In this document: one piece after another, positions 42,592 to 53,438 of the stretch
Position numbering within the stretch: position 1 is the stretch's first letter
How the letters are laid out: the number at the start of each line of letters is the position of its first letter
Translations under genes and position numbers: made by a program
Assembly (NCBI RefSeq): GCF_000761215.1
Contig: NZ_CP009438.1
Span: forward strand, 496,001 to 560,000
DNA from: Streptomyces glaucescens
GTDB taxonomy: Bacteria > Actinomycetota > Actinomycetes > Streptomycetales > Streptomycetaceae
Length of the DNA stretch: 64,000 bases
Direction: 5' to 3'
The notes under the pieces: generated by a model
What the model was told of the DNA's origin: nothing
Databases searched by the model: none
The model's input: only the letters and a program-made list of their open reading frames with translations

Positions 42592-43647
42592 ATGTCATCT
42601 AACATGCAGATCCAGACATCACCGTTGCCGGCCGGGCGGAGCCTGAGAACCTTGAGCACCGTGGAACGACTCGTCGTCATCCTCCTCTTCGACGGCGTCG
42701 ACCTCCTCGACGTCACCGGGCCGCCCGAGGTCTTCTCCCTGCTGCGCCGCGAACTGAAGGGGAGACCGGGTTACCGGGTCGTCCTCGCCGCCGGGACCCC
42801 GGACCCGGTCACCACCGCGGCCGGGGTGCGGGTCCTTCCCGACGTCACCTTCGAGCAGGTGTCGGGCGAGAGCATCGACACCCTCCTGGTGCCCGGCTCG
42901 GTCGAGACCGACGGCCGCGGCCGCGTCCGTGCCCTCGCCGAACCCGCGGTCGTCGACTGGGTGAGGACACTCGCGGGGACGGCCCGGAGAGTCACTTCCG
43001 TGTGCGTCGGCGCCCACGTCCTGGCGGCCGCCGGGCTGCTCGACGGCAGACGGGCCACCACCCACTGGTCGACCGCCCGGCAGCTCGCCGACGAACACCC
43101 GGCGGTCGAGGTCGACGCCGACCCGATCTTCATCCGCGACGGCGACGTGTGGACCGGCGCGGGCATCAGCTCCTGCCTCGACCTGTCCCTGGCCCTCGTC
43201 GCCGACGACTACGGCGAGGCGGTCGCGCTGCGCGTCGCCCGGCAGCTCGTGATGTACCTGAAGCGGCCCAGCGGGCAGAGCCAGTTCAGCGTGCCCCTCG
43301 AACCCGTCTCCACCACGCGGCGCATCGAGGACCTGCGCCACCACATCATGCGGCACATCGCCGAACCGCTCACCGTCGCGGACCTCGCCGAGTACGCCCA
43401 CCTCAGCGAGCGGCAGCTCACCCGCGTCTTCAAGACCGAACTCGGCATGACGCCCGCCGCCTACATCGAGTCGGCACGCGTCGAACTGGCCCGCAACCAG
43501 CTCGAGTCCACCGACGCGACGCTCGAACGGATCGTCACCGCCTGTGGTTTCGGCACGACGGACACCATGATCCGGGCCTTCCGCCGCCGGCTCGACACCA
43601 CACCGACCGAGTACCGGCGCCGCTTCCGGACGGGGGCGCTCACCTGA
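42592..43647 (+). CDS. GlxA-family transcriptional regulator (DJ-1/PfpI plus AraC HTH)
   Basis: About 351 residues if ATG 42592 is used. ATG 42604 and GTG 42661 are alternatives, and the conserved fold starts only at VERLVVILLFDGVDLLDVTGPPEV (42661), so the true start is uncertain. The N-terminal DJ-1/PfpI-like domain has the elbow VTSVCVGAHVLAAAGLLDGRRATTHW (in parts). The C-terminal AraC HTH (TVADLAEYAHLSERQLTRVFKTELGMTPAAY, in parts, and ACGFGTTDTMIRAFRRR) occupies the last 100 residues. It most likely regulates the divergent hydrolase gene in response to a small nitrogenous ligand. Confidence 0.85.
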   Translation: MSSNMQIQTSPLPAGRSLRTLSTVERLVVILLFDGVDLLDVTGPPEVFSLLRRELKGRPGYRVVLAAGTPDPVTTAAGVRVLPDVTFEQVSGESIDTLLVPGSVETDGRGRVRALAEPAVVDWVRTLAGTARRVTSVCVGAHVLAAAGLLDGRRATTHWSTARQLADEHPAVEVDADPIFIRDGDVWTGAGISSCLDLSLALVADDYGEAVALRVARQLVMYLKRPSGQSQFSVPLEPVSTTRRIEDLRHHIMRHIAEPLTVADLAEYAHLSERQLTRVFKTELGMTPAAYIESARVELARNQLESTDATLERIVTACGFGTTDTMIRAFRRRLDTTPTEYRRRFRTGALT

Positions 43648-43665
43648 GCCCGGCCGGCGGACGGC

Positions 43666-43701
43666 GCGCCGGCCCCCCGGGGACCACCGAGGGGCCGGCG
43701 C
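43666..43701. terminator. Bidirectional terminator between GlxA and aminopeptidase genes
   Basis: 11-bp stem GCGCCGGCCCC (43666-43676)/GGGGCCGGCGC (43691-43701), 19 nt after the regulator stop and just beyond the convergent aminopeptidase stop. Confidence 0.7.
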
Positions 43702-43719
43702 ATCGTCGTGGTGCCGGCG

Positions 43720-45270
<1,551 letters not shown>

Positions 45271-45301
45271 TCAGAGCACCGCGGCGTCCGCGTGAAGCGG
45301 G

Positions 45302-46051
45302 CTACTCCTCGCCGACGCGCAGGACGGCCAGCGTGATGTTGTCCGGACCGCCCGCCTCCATGGCCGCCCTCCACAGCTCGACCGCCGCGCGCCGGTCGTC
45401 GTGCTCCCGCAGCACGCCCTCGATGACGTCGTCCGCCAGCGGGTCGGTGACGCCGTCGGTGCAGACGAGGAAGCGGTCACCGGGCGCGACGGGCACCGGC
45501 CTCACATGCGCGCGCACGGCACGGTAGCCGGGGCTGCCGCCGAGGCACTGGGTGACGATGGACGTGGTGCGCCGCCCGGGTTCGAGGGGCGGACTGTCGT
45601 CGACGCTCAGCCGGCGCAGGCCCTCCGGCAGGGCCGCGTGCACCCGGCTGTCGCCCACGTTGAACACCAGCAGGGCGTCGTGCCGTACGACGACGCCCGC
45701 GACCGTCGTGCCCATCGTGGCCAGCTCGCCCCCTTCGTCGCCGCCGGCGGCCTCGTAGACGGCCCGGTTGCAGGCGTCGAGGACGTCGCGGATCGCGTCC
45801 TCGCTGCTCAGCCGCGGCCCGGCCGCGGCGATCCGGCCGGCCACCAGCGAGCTGGCCACATCCCCGCCGGGATGCCCGCCCAGTCCGTCGGCGACGGCCA
45901 CGACGACCGGGCTCTCCAGCGGGAAGAACAGGGTCTGCGGACTCTCGGTGACGGTGGCGCACAGGGTCCAGGGGCCGGCGACGAGACTGTCCTCGTTGCG
46001 GGTCCGCAGCAGCCCGGGATGGCTGAGCGCAGTCACCGCGACGTACCGCAT
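45302..46051 (-). CDS. PP2C-family serine/threonine protein phosphatase
   Basis: 249 residues from ATG 46051. PP2C metal-binding motifs are visible in order: LLRTRNEDSLVAG, VVAVADGLGGHPGGDVAS, ATMGTTVAGVVV, FNVGDSRVH, LVCTDGVTDPL and the final GGPDNITLAVLRV. No membrane segment or extra domain. It would oppose Ser/Thr kinases of the Pkn type. It is divergent from a small zinc-ribbon gene; no kinase gene lies next to it. Confidence 0.9.
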   Translation of the reverse strand: MRYVAVTALSHPGLLRTRNEDSLVAGPWTLCATVTESPQTLFFPLESPVVVAVADGLGGHPGGDVASSLVAGRIAAAGPRLSSEDAIRDVLDACNRAVYEAAGGDEGGELATMGTTVAGVVVRHDALLVFNVGDSRVHAALPEGLRRLSVDDSPPLEPGRRTTSIVTQCLGGSPGYRAVRAHVRPVPVAPGDRFLVCTDGVTDPLADDVIEGVLREHDDRRAAVELWRAAMEAGGPDNITLAVLRVGEE

Positions 46052-46296
46052 GGCGCCACCGCCCTTCGTTCCGGCCGCCTCGGCGGGGCCGGGTCCGCCT
46101 ACCAGTCTAGGAAGCGGTGGCCGCCGGATCCCCGGGTGCGGGGAGAGAAGTGACGCCGGCCGGGAACGCGTACGGTCGTACACTCCCCCGCACCGGGCCG
46201 CTCACCTCGAGGTGGGGAAGACTGGGAGCGTGGGCGTCACTCACCGCCCGGCCGGCACCGTGCCGGCGGGGCGCCGTCTCGGGAGGACCGGCAACG

Positions 46297-46587
46297 ATGA
46301 TCATCTTTGGCACCAAGGGCTACCTGTACCAGCTCGCGATACTGACCCTGGTCTGCGGCCGCTGCGGCAATCCGTCGGCGCACACCCTCCGCAAGCGCGT
46401 CACCAAGTTCACCCTGTTCTTCGTGCCGCTGTTCCCGGTCTCCACGAAGTACGCGACGCAGTGCACCTTCTGCGGTGCGGAGCAGCGGGTGACGAAGGAG
46501 CAGGCGGAACAGCTTCAGGCGCAGTCGGCGACCGGGCACGGCGGCCGGACCCACGACCGTCCGCAGCAGCAGCCGTACCAGTCCTGA
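46297..46587 (+). CDS. Small zinc-ribbon membrane-associated protein
   Basis: 96 residues; ATG 46297 follows GGGAGG (46281-46286). Two CxxC pairs (CGRCGN near residue 20 and CTFCGAEQ near 56) form a zinc ribbon around a hydrophobic segment KFTLFFVPLFPVSTKY. The tail is Gln/His rich. Such small zinc-ribbon proteins are widespread in Streptomyces; no function is known to me. Confidence 0.8.
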   Translation: MIIFGTKGYLYQLAILTLVCGRCGNPSAHTLRKRVTKFTLFFVPLFPVSTKYATQCTFCGAEQRVTKEQAEQLQAQSATGHGGRTHDRPQQQPYQS

Positions 46588-46628
46588 CCCCACCGTCCCC
46601 TCCCCCATGTCACCTCACCGGTCCCGCG

Positions 46629-47957
46629 TCACCGCACCAGGCACGGACGCTTGGCGTCGAACTGCCAGTCCTTCACCAGGTAGCGCATCCCGGCGGCGTC
46701 GTCGCGGCCCGGCAGTCCCTTCTCCCGGTACAGCTCGTGGGCCTCGAGCAGCCGGTCCCGGTCGAGCCGGACACCGAGGCCCGGGGTGTCGTCCACCGCG
46801 ACCTCGCCGCCCACGATCCGCGGCGGCGTGACGGTGAGACGCTCCGTGCCCTCCTGCCAGATCCAGTGGGTGTCCAGGGCGTTGTAGTCGCCGGGGGCGG
46901 CGGCGCCGCAGTGGGCCATCATCGCGAGCGAGATGTCGAAGTGGTTGTTGGAGTGGCAACCCCAGGTGAGTCCCGTGGAGTTGCACAGCTGGGCCACCCG
47001 CACCGAGCCCTGCATGGTCCAGAAGTGCGGATCGGCGAGGGGGATGTCGACGGACCGCAGGGCGAGCGCGTGGGCGAGCTGGCGCCAGTCGGTGGCGACC
47101 ATGTTGGTGGCGGTGGGCAGTCCGGTGGCCCGGCGGAACTCGGCGAGGATCTCCCGGCCCGAGTAGCCGTCCTCGGCGCCGCACGGGTCCTCGGCGTAGG
47201 CCAGAACGCCGAGCAGCGGCCGGCACAGTTCCACGGCCTCCTTCAGTGACCAGGCGCCGTTGGGGTCGAGGGTGATCCGGGCCTCCGGGAAGCGTTCCTT
47301 CAGCGCCCGGACCGCCCCGGCCTCCTCCGCGCCGGGCAGCACACCGCCCTTGAGCTTGAAGTCGCGGAAGCCGTAGTGCGCGTGGGCGGCCTCGGCCTGG
47401 CGGACGACGGCCTCGGGTGTCAGCGCCTCCTCACGGCGGACCCGGTACCACTCCACGGAGGCGTCCGGTTCACGGATGTAGTCGAGGTCGGTCCGGTCGG
47501 GGTCCCCGACGTAGAACAGGTAGCCGAGCACCCGTACGGCGTCGCGCTGCTTGCCGTCGCCGAGCAGCGCGGCGACGGGCACCTCCAGGTGCTGCCCGAG
47601 CAGGTCGAGCAGCGCCGACTCGATCGCGGTGACGGCGTGCACCGTGGTGCGCAGGTCGAAGGTCTGCTTCCCGCGCCCGCCGTCGTCCCGGCTGCCGAAC
47701 CGGTCCCGCACGGCGCGCAGGACCCGCCGGTGGTCGCCGAGCCGGGCGCCCACGACCAGCGGCGCTGCCTCGCGCAGGGTGCGGGTGATCTCCTCGCCGC
47801 CCGGCACCTCGCCGAGTCCGGTGCGCCCCTCGGAGTCCTCGACGACCAGGACGTTGCGGGTGAACCAGGGGGCGTGCGCGCCGGAGAGGTTGAGCAGCAT
47901 GGAGTCGCGGCCGGCCACCGGGTGGACGGTGCAGCGGGTGACGACGGGCTGGGGCAT
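46629..47957 (-). CDS. gudD: D-glucarate dehydratase (enolase superfamily)
   Basis: 442 residues; ATG 47957 has GCGGAGGAG upstream. Enolase-superfamily residues match the glucarate dehydratase subgroup: DFKLKGG (K-x-K), ITLDPNGAW (Asp), YAEDPCG (Glu), ATNMVATDW (Asn) and [15 protein letters not shown] (His general base). The enzyme dehydrates D-glucarate (and often L-idarate) to 5-keto-4-deoxyglucarate. The usual partners (a transporter, KDG aldolase, semialdehyde dehydrogenase) are not adjacent. An inverted repeat at 48032-48045 may be its operator. Confidence 0.9.
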   Translation of the reverse strand: MPQPVVTRCTVHPVAGRDSMLLNLSGAHAPWFTRNVLVVEDSEGRTGLGEVPGGEEITRTLREAAPLVVGARLGDHRRVLRAVRDRFGSRDDGGRGKQTFDLRTTVHAVTAIESALLDLLGQHLEVPVAALLGDGKQRDAVRVLGYLFYVGDPDRTDLDYIREPDASVEWYRVRREEALTPEAVVRQAEAAHAHYGFRDFKLKGGVLPGAEEAGAVRALKERFPEARITLDPNGAWSLKEAVELCRPLLGVLAYAEDPCGAEDGYSGREILAEFRRATGLPTATNMVATDWRQLAHALALRSVDIPLADPHFWTMQGSVRVAQLCNSTGLTWGCHSNNHFDISLAMMAHCGAAAPGDYNALDTHWIWQEGTERLTVTPPRIVGGEVAVDDTPGLGVRLDRDRLLEAHELYREKGLPGRDDAAGMRYLVKDWQFDAKRPCLVR

Positions 47958-48031
47958 GCGGGGCTCCTCCGCTGGGCAGCAAGGGGACGGGCGGGGCGGC
48001 GGGACCGGGGCGCCGGTCACGCATCGGAACA

Positions 48032-48045
48032 CTGTCTACGTACAG
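48032..48045. promoter_or_regulatory. Inverted repeat upstream of gudD
   Basis: CTGTCTACGTACAG has CTGT-N6-ACAG symmetry and lies about 75 nt before the gudD start, in the least GC-rich part of the region. The spacing resembles GntR-family operators, but no regulator gene is adjacent. Confidence 0.4.
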
Positions 48046-48157
48046 AGACGGAGGCTAGGCAGGTGGACGGCCCGGGTCAATGGGCCGGCGGCCGAGGGGG
48101 GCCGGGCGAGCCCGGCGGCCCGGCCGCGGACCGGGAGGAGCGGGGGCCGGGAGGGGC

Positions 48158-48177
48158 GCGGGCTCCCGGAGGCCCGC
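48158..48177 (-). terminator. Hairpin downstream of the coiled-coil protein gene
   Basis: GCGGGC (48158-48163)/GCCCGC (48172-48177), about 12 nt past the stop of the next gene on the same strand. Short stem, no T run. Confidence 0.4.
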
Positions 48178-48188
48178 ACAGGCTCCGC

Positions 48189-49160
48189 CTATGTGCGCCG
48201 TCTCGTACGTCCCTCCAGGCGCCGTACCTCCTGCGTCGCGGCGCGGGCGTCCCGCTCCGCGGCGCTGCGGGCGTCCGTGGCGGACCGGTGCCGTTCCTCG
48301 GCCTCCCGGCCGGCCCGGTCGGCGTCCTCCGCTGCCTCGCGTGCCGCGCGCAGCCGCCGCTCGGCGGCCTCCACCTCCCTCCTGGCCTCCGCCCGGCGCT
48401 CACGGGACCGCGTCAGCGCCTCCGCCGCCTCGGCCGCCTCCTCGCGCCGCTCGCGCAGACGCCGCTCGGCCTCCTCGGCGGCGGCACGGGCCGCGGCCAG
48501 CTGCTCCTGCCGGGCACGGCGGCGTTCGGCCAGCTCGTCCTCGGGCGCGGGGGCCGCGGCCCTGGCCGGCTCCTTCGCGGGCCGCCCGGCGGTACGCGCC
48601 GCCTTCGGCCGAGCCGTGGCGGTGACCGCGGCGTCGTCGGGGCCGGAGGACACGAAGTCGGACGGCGGGTCGAGTGCCCCGGTCAGCCGCCCGCCGGCCC
48701 ACTGCTCCGCGGCGCCGGGGTCCGCGAGTACGGCGTGCAGCGTGGCCGACACGTCCTGCTGCGCGGCGGCGGACAGCGGGTGCCCGGCCTGCTCGGCGAG
48801 CCGGGCGGCCTGACGGGTCAACGCGGCCACGATCCGGCGCCGTTGGGCGGACAGGTCCTTGAGTGCGGCGGGGTCCAGCGTGCGGTACGCCTCGCGCAGG
48901 CCCTCGCCCAGCTCCAGCAGCCGCCGGCTGTCGTCCGGCTCCTGGCGCAGCAACAGGTTCGCGGCCCAGGCCGCCAGCGTGGGCCGGCGGGCGGCGCGGA
49001 TCCGCCGGGAGTCCTCGGCGCGCCCCGCCGTCCTGGCCGCGGCGGCCAGCTCCTCGCGGCGGGCGACGAATCCGGACGGGGGCACGGTGTACAGGCCGTC
49101 GAGGACCGCCTCGACATCGGACTCCTCGCCGCGCCTGCCGCGTCCGCCCTTGCGCTGCAT
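48189..49160 (-). CDS. Hypothetical protein with Ala/Arg/Glu-rich coiled-coil C-terminus
   Basis: 323 residues from ATG 49160. The N-terminal half has ordered helices (VEAVLDGLYTVPPSGFVARREELAAAAR, in parts, and RRPTLAAWAANLLLRQEPDD), which look like a conserved actinobacterial domain that I cannot name. Residues about 205-320 are a continuous heptad-like run of Glu, Arg and Ala, a probable long coiled coil. No signal peptide. Its neighbours do not suggest a role. Confidence 0.7.
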   Translation of the reverse strand: MQRKGGRGRRGEESDVEAVLDGLYTVPPSGFVARREELAAAARTAGRAEDSRRIRAARRPTLAAWAANLLLRQEPDDSRRLLELGEGLREAYRTLDPAALKDLSAQRRRIVAALTRQAARLAEQAGHPLSAAAQQDVSATLHAVLADPGAAEQWAGGRLTGALDPPSDFVSSGPDDAAVTATARPKAARTAGRPAKEPARAAAPAPEDELAERRRARQEQLAAARAAAEEAERRLRERREEAAEAAEALTRSRERRAEARREVEAAERRLRAAREAAEDADRAGREAEERHRSATDARSAAERDARAATQEVRRLEGRTRRRT

Positions 49161-49370
49161 GGTCCCCACCCTGCCGCCGCCCTCGCCCCCGCGCACGCCG
49201 GACCGGGCGGGCGGGCGTCGTCGGACCCGACCGCGGGGGTGGGCGCCGAGGGCGGCGCGGACGCCACCGGGGCCGGTGCCGAAGGGGGCGGGGCGGCGGT
49301 CGGGCAGGACGGCGGGGGCGGGCACGGGCCGGGACCGGCGGCGGGACGCGGACGCGGTCCGGCCGCGCGT

Positions 49371-49403
49371 CGGAGCCGCCGCCCCGGCGAGGCGGCGGCT
49401 CCG
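49371..49403 (-). terminator. Terminator of the MoxR/VWA cassette
   Basis: 13-bp perfect stem CGGAGCCGCCGCC (49371-49383)/GGCGGCGGCTCCG (49391-49403) with loop CCGGCGA, 14 nt beyond the stop codon of the DUF5682-like gene. Confidence 0.75.
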
Positions 49404-49417
49404 GCCGGCGCTGCCGG

Positions 49418-52213
49418 TCAGGGGGTGCTCAGGAGCGCCCCCAGCGCCTGCGCGGTGTGGGGGTGGCGGGCCAGCAGTGCGGCGCCGGCCGGGGCCGGGG
49501 CCGCCGCTTCCCAGCCGCCGTCGCAGCCGAGCAGCTCCGCCACCGCGTCGCAGGTCGCGGGGTGCGCGGCCAGCAGGGGCAGGCCGCTCGGCCCGGACAC
49601 GCGGCCGCGGGCGGGGCGTACGGCCGTCGGGGCCGGTTCGGCCCGCCACGGCGGCGTCCAGGTGTCGAGCTCCGCGAGCCGGCCCGGGAACACGCGGCCC
49701 GCCTCCCGGATCAGCAGGGGCGTGAGGTCCGCGCCGCCGGAGCGGAGGGTGGTGATCAGAGTGGGCAGCCAGGGCAGCAGCACCGGGTCGGGCAGCCGGG
49801 CGAACGCGTTCGACACGGCTTCGACGACGAAGTCGGCCAGCGCGGGCACCGGTTCCAGCGCGTGCAGGAACCCGCTGAGGTAGCGCGGATAGGCGGGCAG
49901 CGCCAGCGGGTTGCCCAGCAGCTCGTCGCACCGGGCCCGCAGATCGGCGCGGGAGAGCGTGCCGAGCTGGGTCCTGGCCGCCCACAGCAGGGCCGTCCTG
50001 TCCGGGTCCTCCGGGTGCGACTGGGCCATGGCCAGCTCCAGCTGGTTGCGGTCGCAGCCGAGGGACAGGGCGAGGCTCTCCATGCTGAACAGGAAGCCCA
50101 GCATGGCCGCGACCTGGCGGACGCTCGCGTCGTCGTCGGTGAACGCCGTCGGCAGCAGGGTGCAGTAGTGCGCGTAGCCCGTCTTGACGAAGGACTCGAT
50201 CCACTGCGGCAGCGCCGGTTCACTGGTGCGGTAGTAGGCCAGCAGGCCGCGCACCCGGCGCAGCACCTCCGGGGCGCCGTCGACGCTCCGCTCGGTCGCC
50301 AGCACCTCCAGGGCCCGCCCGCCGAGTTCGTCGGCGAGGCGGCGGCTGCGCAGGTGGAGCGTGGCGTCCTCGACCGTTTCGAGGACGGTCGCCGTGGTGG
50401 CCTGCGGGCCGTACGCGGTGCGCCGCAGCCGCTGTTCGAGGACCTGCTCGATGCTCACGCCCTCGTAGCCCAGCTCGATCAGGGCCCGCTGGTGGGTGCC
50501 GAGGGCCAGGTCCCACGACTCCTGGATGGAGCGCTCGCCGAGCTTGCGTTCGCCCATGATGGGGCGGGCGGCGCCGTGCGGCAGGAGGCGGCGCAGCATC
50601 CACAGCACGTCGGAGCACTGCTCCAGCTCGGGCCGCGACGCCATGTCGAGCAGGGCCCGCTGCACCCCGCGCTGCTGCAGTTTGAGGTTCAGCGGGGCGA
50701 GCCGGTCGTGCACGTCGCGGGCGAGCGGCGGCAGGGCGTCGTAGCCGACCTGGCCGACCCGGTCGCCGCCCAGCATGATCTCGACGAGCCGGCGCACGTC
50801 GCGCCGGCCCGGCACGGTGTCCTTCTCGATGCAGGTGACCGCCGCGTCCTGGAAGTCGTACGGCGTGGGCTTGGCCCGGTCGCGCATCCCGGCGAGCAGG
50901 ATCGAGGTCTCGAACACCGCGATGGCGTCGGCGGTGGAGGCGAGATAGCCGTTGCGGCGGGCGGCGCGCACGATCTCCACCGACCAGCCGAGCAGTTCCT
51001 CCTCGTCCAGGCGGTCCAGGACCGGGGGCCGCTGGAGGAAGCCGGTGAGCCTGTCCGGCGCGACGGCTTCGGCGGCCGGAACGGGGGCGTCCGCCTTCGC
51101 GGTGCTCCGGCGCGTCTTCGTGCCCGCCTGACCGGTCAGCCGGTACGGCTTCACCCGGGTGCGCTTGAGGTTCTTCGCCCACTCGGCCGCGGCGATGGAC
51201 ACCGACCCGGCGGCGAGACCGAACTGCGCCTCGATCGCCGCGTGGCTGGACGGGATCAGACCGTGCTGCCACTTGGTGGCGCTGGGCGGGCTGATCTCGA
51301 AGGTGTCGGTGCCGTGGACGCCGAACTCGGCGACCCGGCTGGCCGCGTGGAAGGCACCGCAGACGTAGAGGGCGTCCGCCGGGTCGGTGCCGGTGGCGGC
51401 GAGGTGCCGGCGCATCCGCGTCCACATGTACCGCTCGCGGTCCTCGTCGACGCGGACCCGGTGCGGGTCACCGGGGGCGAGGCGCCGGAAGAGGCTGCCG
51501 ATCAGCAGCATGACCTGGCGGTAGGTGTCGTGGTCGCTGTCGCCGAGCGGCAGCTCGACGTACTGGTGCCACCACTCCGACCAGTGCCGCACGCGCCCGT
51601 GCCGCAGCAGGTGCTCCTCCAGTTCGGCGAAGCGCGGGCGCAGGTCGCCGATCTCCACGCCGACGGCGTCGCCGTGCAGCGCCGCCTCGGCGTCGGCGGG
51701 GGGCGCGTCCGGGTCGGACGGTTCGCCGGCCGTGGCGTCCCTCTCCTGCCACTGGAAGACGTGGTCGGAGGAACGGTCGACGAGGACGAGTTCCACGCCC
51801 GGGGTGTCCAGGGCGTAGGCGATCGCCTGGTACTCGGCCGACGCTTCGGTGATGGGCGCGACGACCGACAGCGGCGCCCATTCGGCGGGGAACCCGTCGG
51901 CCTCGGTCGCGAACGCCTGCACCGCGACCGGGAGCCGGCAGTTGCGCAGCTCGGTCAGGAGCGGGGCCATGTCCTCGCACAGTTCGAGGTAGACCACCTT
52001 GGGCTGCTTCTCGCGCAGCCTGCGCGCCATGGCGAGCGCGGAGGCCGGCGAGTGGTGGCAGACCGGGAAGATCTCCAGCGGTTCGCGCACCGCGCGGTCG
52101 ACGTCGTCGACGATGCCGAGGAGGATGCCCTCCAGGGCGCCGGGTCCGTCGGCGAACGCGGTGGCGGCCTCCTGGAGCTGGGTGCGCAGGGCGGTGAAGG
52201 TGCCCTCGTTCAT
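49418..52213 (-). CDS. DUF5682-like protein (TraB/ChaN-like N-terminus, helical C-terminus)
   Basis: 931 residues from ATG 52213 with AGGAGGTGAG upstream; GTG 52240, overlapping the AAA gene stop, is an alternative. The N-terminal third shows FPVCHHSP (residues 49-56), VVYLELCEDM (73-82) and ALYVCGAFHAASRVAEFG (about 280-297), a pattern of His, Glu and Gly-x-x-His like the TraB/EreA/ChaN hydrolase superfamily. The remaining 600 residues are helical and Leu/Arg rich, suggesting a scaffold. It is always expected beside MoxR AAA, VWA and SWIM genes, as here. I assign DUF5682 from memory of this gene order and length; the enzymatic comparison is my own reading. Confidence 0.72.
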   Translation of the reverse strand: MNEGTFTALRTQLQEAATAFADGPGALEGILLGIVDDVDRAVREPLEIFPVCHHSPASALAMARRLREKQPKVVYLELCEDMAPLLTELRNCRLPVAVQAFATEADGFPAEWAPLSVVAPITEASAEYQAIAYALDTPGVELVLVDRSSDHVFQWQERDATAGEPSDPDAPPADAEAALHGDAVGVEIGDLRPRFAELEEHLLRHGRVRHWSEWWHQYVELPLGDSDHDTYRQVMLLIGSLFRRLAPGDPHRVRVDEDRERYMWTRMRRHLAATGTDPADALYVCGAFHAASRVAEFGVHGTDTFEISPPSATKWQHGLIPSSHAAIEAQFGLAAGSVSIAAAEWAKNLKRTRVKPYRLTGQAGTKTRRSTAKADAPVPAAEAVAPDRLTGFLQRPPVLDRLDEEELLGWSVEIVRAARRNGYLASTADAIAVFETSILLAGMRDRAKPTPYDFQDAAVTCIEKDTVPGRRDVRRLVEIMLGGDRVGQVGYDALPPLARDVHDRLAPLNLKLQQRGVQRALLDMASRPELEQCSDVLWMLRRLLPHGAARPIMGERKLGERSIQESWDLALGTHQRALIELGYEGVSIEQVLEQRLRRTAYGPQATTATVLETVEDATLHLRSRRLADELGGRALEVLATERSVDGAPEVLRRVRGLLAYYRTSEPALPQWIESFVKTGYAHYCTLLPTAFTDDDASVRQVAAMLGFLFSMESLALSLGCDRNQLELAMAQSHPEDPDRTALLWAARTQLGTLSRADLRARCDELLGNPLALPAYPRYLSGFLHALEPVPALADFVVEAVSNAFARLPDPVLLPWLPTLITTLRSGGADLTPLLIREAGRVFPGRLAELDTWTPPWRAEPAPTAVRPARGRVSGPSGLPLLAAHPATCDAVAELLGCDGGWEAAAPAPAGAALLARHPHTAQALGALLSTP

Positions 52214-52236
52214 GGCCTGGCTCACCTCCTGGGCGC

Positions 52237-53349
52237 TCACGAGAGGGTGGCGATCGTGTCGCGGCCGCCCTCGAGGAACTCCGTCCAGGAGCCGCCCTCT
52301 TCCTTGCTGCGCGGCTCGACGACACCGTGCAGGTACTTGTTGAGGATGGCCAGGTCCTCCGGTTCGCGGCGGGCGAGGGAGCCGACGAGCGAGGAGGCGA
52401 GAGTGCGCGCGGTCAGGGCGCGCTCGCCGAAGAAGTTGCTGTGCAGGATGGCGTCCTCCAGGACGCCGATCTGCTCGGCGGTGGAGAGCGCGGACTCCAG
52501 CTTCTCGTCGTCGCTGGCGGCCGCGGCGGCGGAGGCGCGCAGGTCGGAGAAGCTCTGCAGCAGTACGTCCAGCAGGGTGGGCGGGACGTCCAGTTCGATC
52601 TGGTGGCGGCGCAGCAGTTCCTCGGTGCGGAAGCGGACGATCTCCGCCTCGCTCTTCTTGTTGGTCACCACCGGGATGCGCACGAAGTTGAAGCGGCGCT
52701 TGAGCGCGGAGGACAGGTCGTTGACGCCCCGGTCGCGGCTGTTGGCGGTGGCGATGACGGAGAAGCCGGGCTTGGCGAAGACGATGTTGTCGCTGTCGAG
52801 TTCGGGCACCGAGATGTACTTCTCGGAGAGGATGGAGATCAGGGCGTCCTGGACGTCGCTGGTGGAGCGGGTCAGCTCCTCGAAGCGGCCGATGACCCCG
52901 CTCTCCATCGCGGTCATGATCGGCGAGGGGATCATCGACTCCCGCGACTGGCCCTTGGCGATCACCATGGACACGTTCCACGAGTACTTGATGTGGTCCT
53001 CGGTGGTGCCGGCCGTGCCCTGCACCACGAGCGTGGAGTTGCGGCATACGGCGGCGGCGAGCAGTTCGGCGAGCCAGCTCTTGCCGGTGCCGGGGTCGCC
53101 GATCAGCAGCAGGCCGCGGTCGGAGGCGAGGGTGACGATGGCCCGCTCGACGATGCTGCGGTCGCCGAACCACTTCTGGGAGATTTCGCGGTCGAGCCCG
53201 TCGGCCCGCTCCGAGCCCAGGATGAACAGCCGGATCATCTTCGGCGACAGCCGCCAGGAGAACGGCTTGGGGTTGTCGTCGATCGACTCCAGCCAGTCCA
53301 GCTCCTCGGCGTACTTGATCTCGGCGGGAGCGCGCAGCAGGTCGGACAT
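52237..53349 (-). CDS. MoxR-type AAA+ ATPase
   Basis: 370 residues from ATG 53349. Walker A GDPGTGKSW (residues 84-92), the Walker B area RFEELTRSTSDVQDALISILSEK (in parts), sensor 1 VIATANSRDRG and the arginine finger LKRRFNFVRIP are all in place. MoxR ATPases act as chaperones or metal/cofactor inserters with VWA-domain partners; the VWA gene is next upstream. It lies in the same orientation as the whole cassette, ending in a GTGA that can start the DUF5682-like gene. Confidence 0.88.
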   Translation of the reverse strand: MSDLLRAPAEIKYAEELDWLESIDDNPKPFSWRLSPKMIRLFILGSERADGLDREISQKWFGDRSIVERAIVTLASDRGLLLIGDPGTGKSWLAELLAAAVCRNSTLVVQGTAGTTEDHIKYSWNVSMVIAKGQSRESMIPSPIMTAMESGVIGRFEELTRSTSDVQDALISILSEKYISVPELDSDNIVFAKPGFSVIATANSRDRGVNDLSSALKRRFNFVRIPVVTNKKSEAEIVRFRTEELLRRHQIELDVPPTLLDVLLQSFSDLRASAAAAASDDEKLESALSTAEQIGVLEDAILHSNFFGERALTARTLASSLVGSLARREPEDLAILNKYLHGVVEPRSKEEGGSWTEFLEGGRDTIATLS

Positions 53350-53438
53350 GCGAAGGCCTTTCGGTGAGAAGAGGAAGACGAAGCGGAAGAGGAGGCGACC
53401 GGGCGGAAGCCGGGCCGAGAGCCGGTACGGCGGACGGC

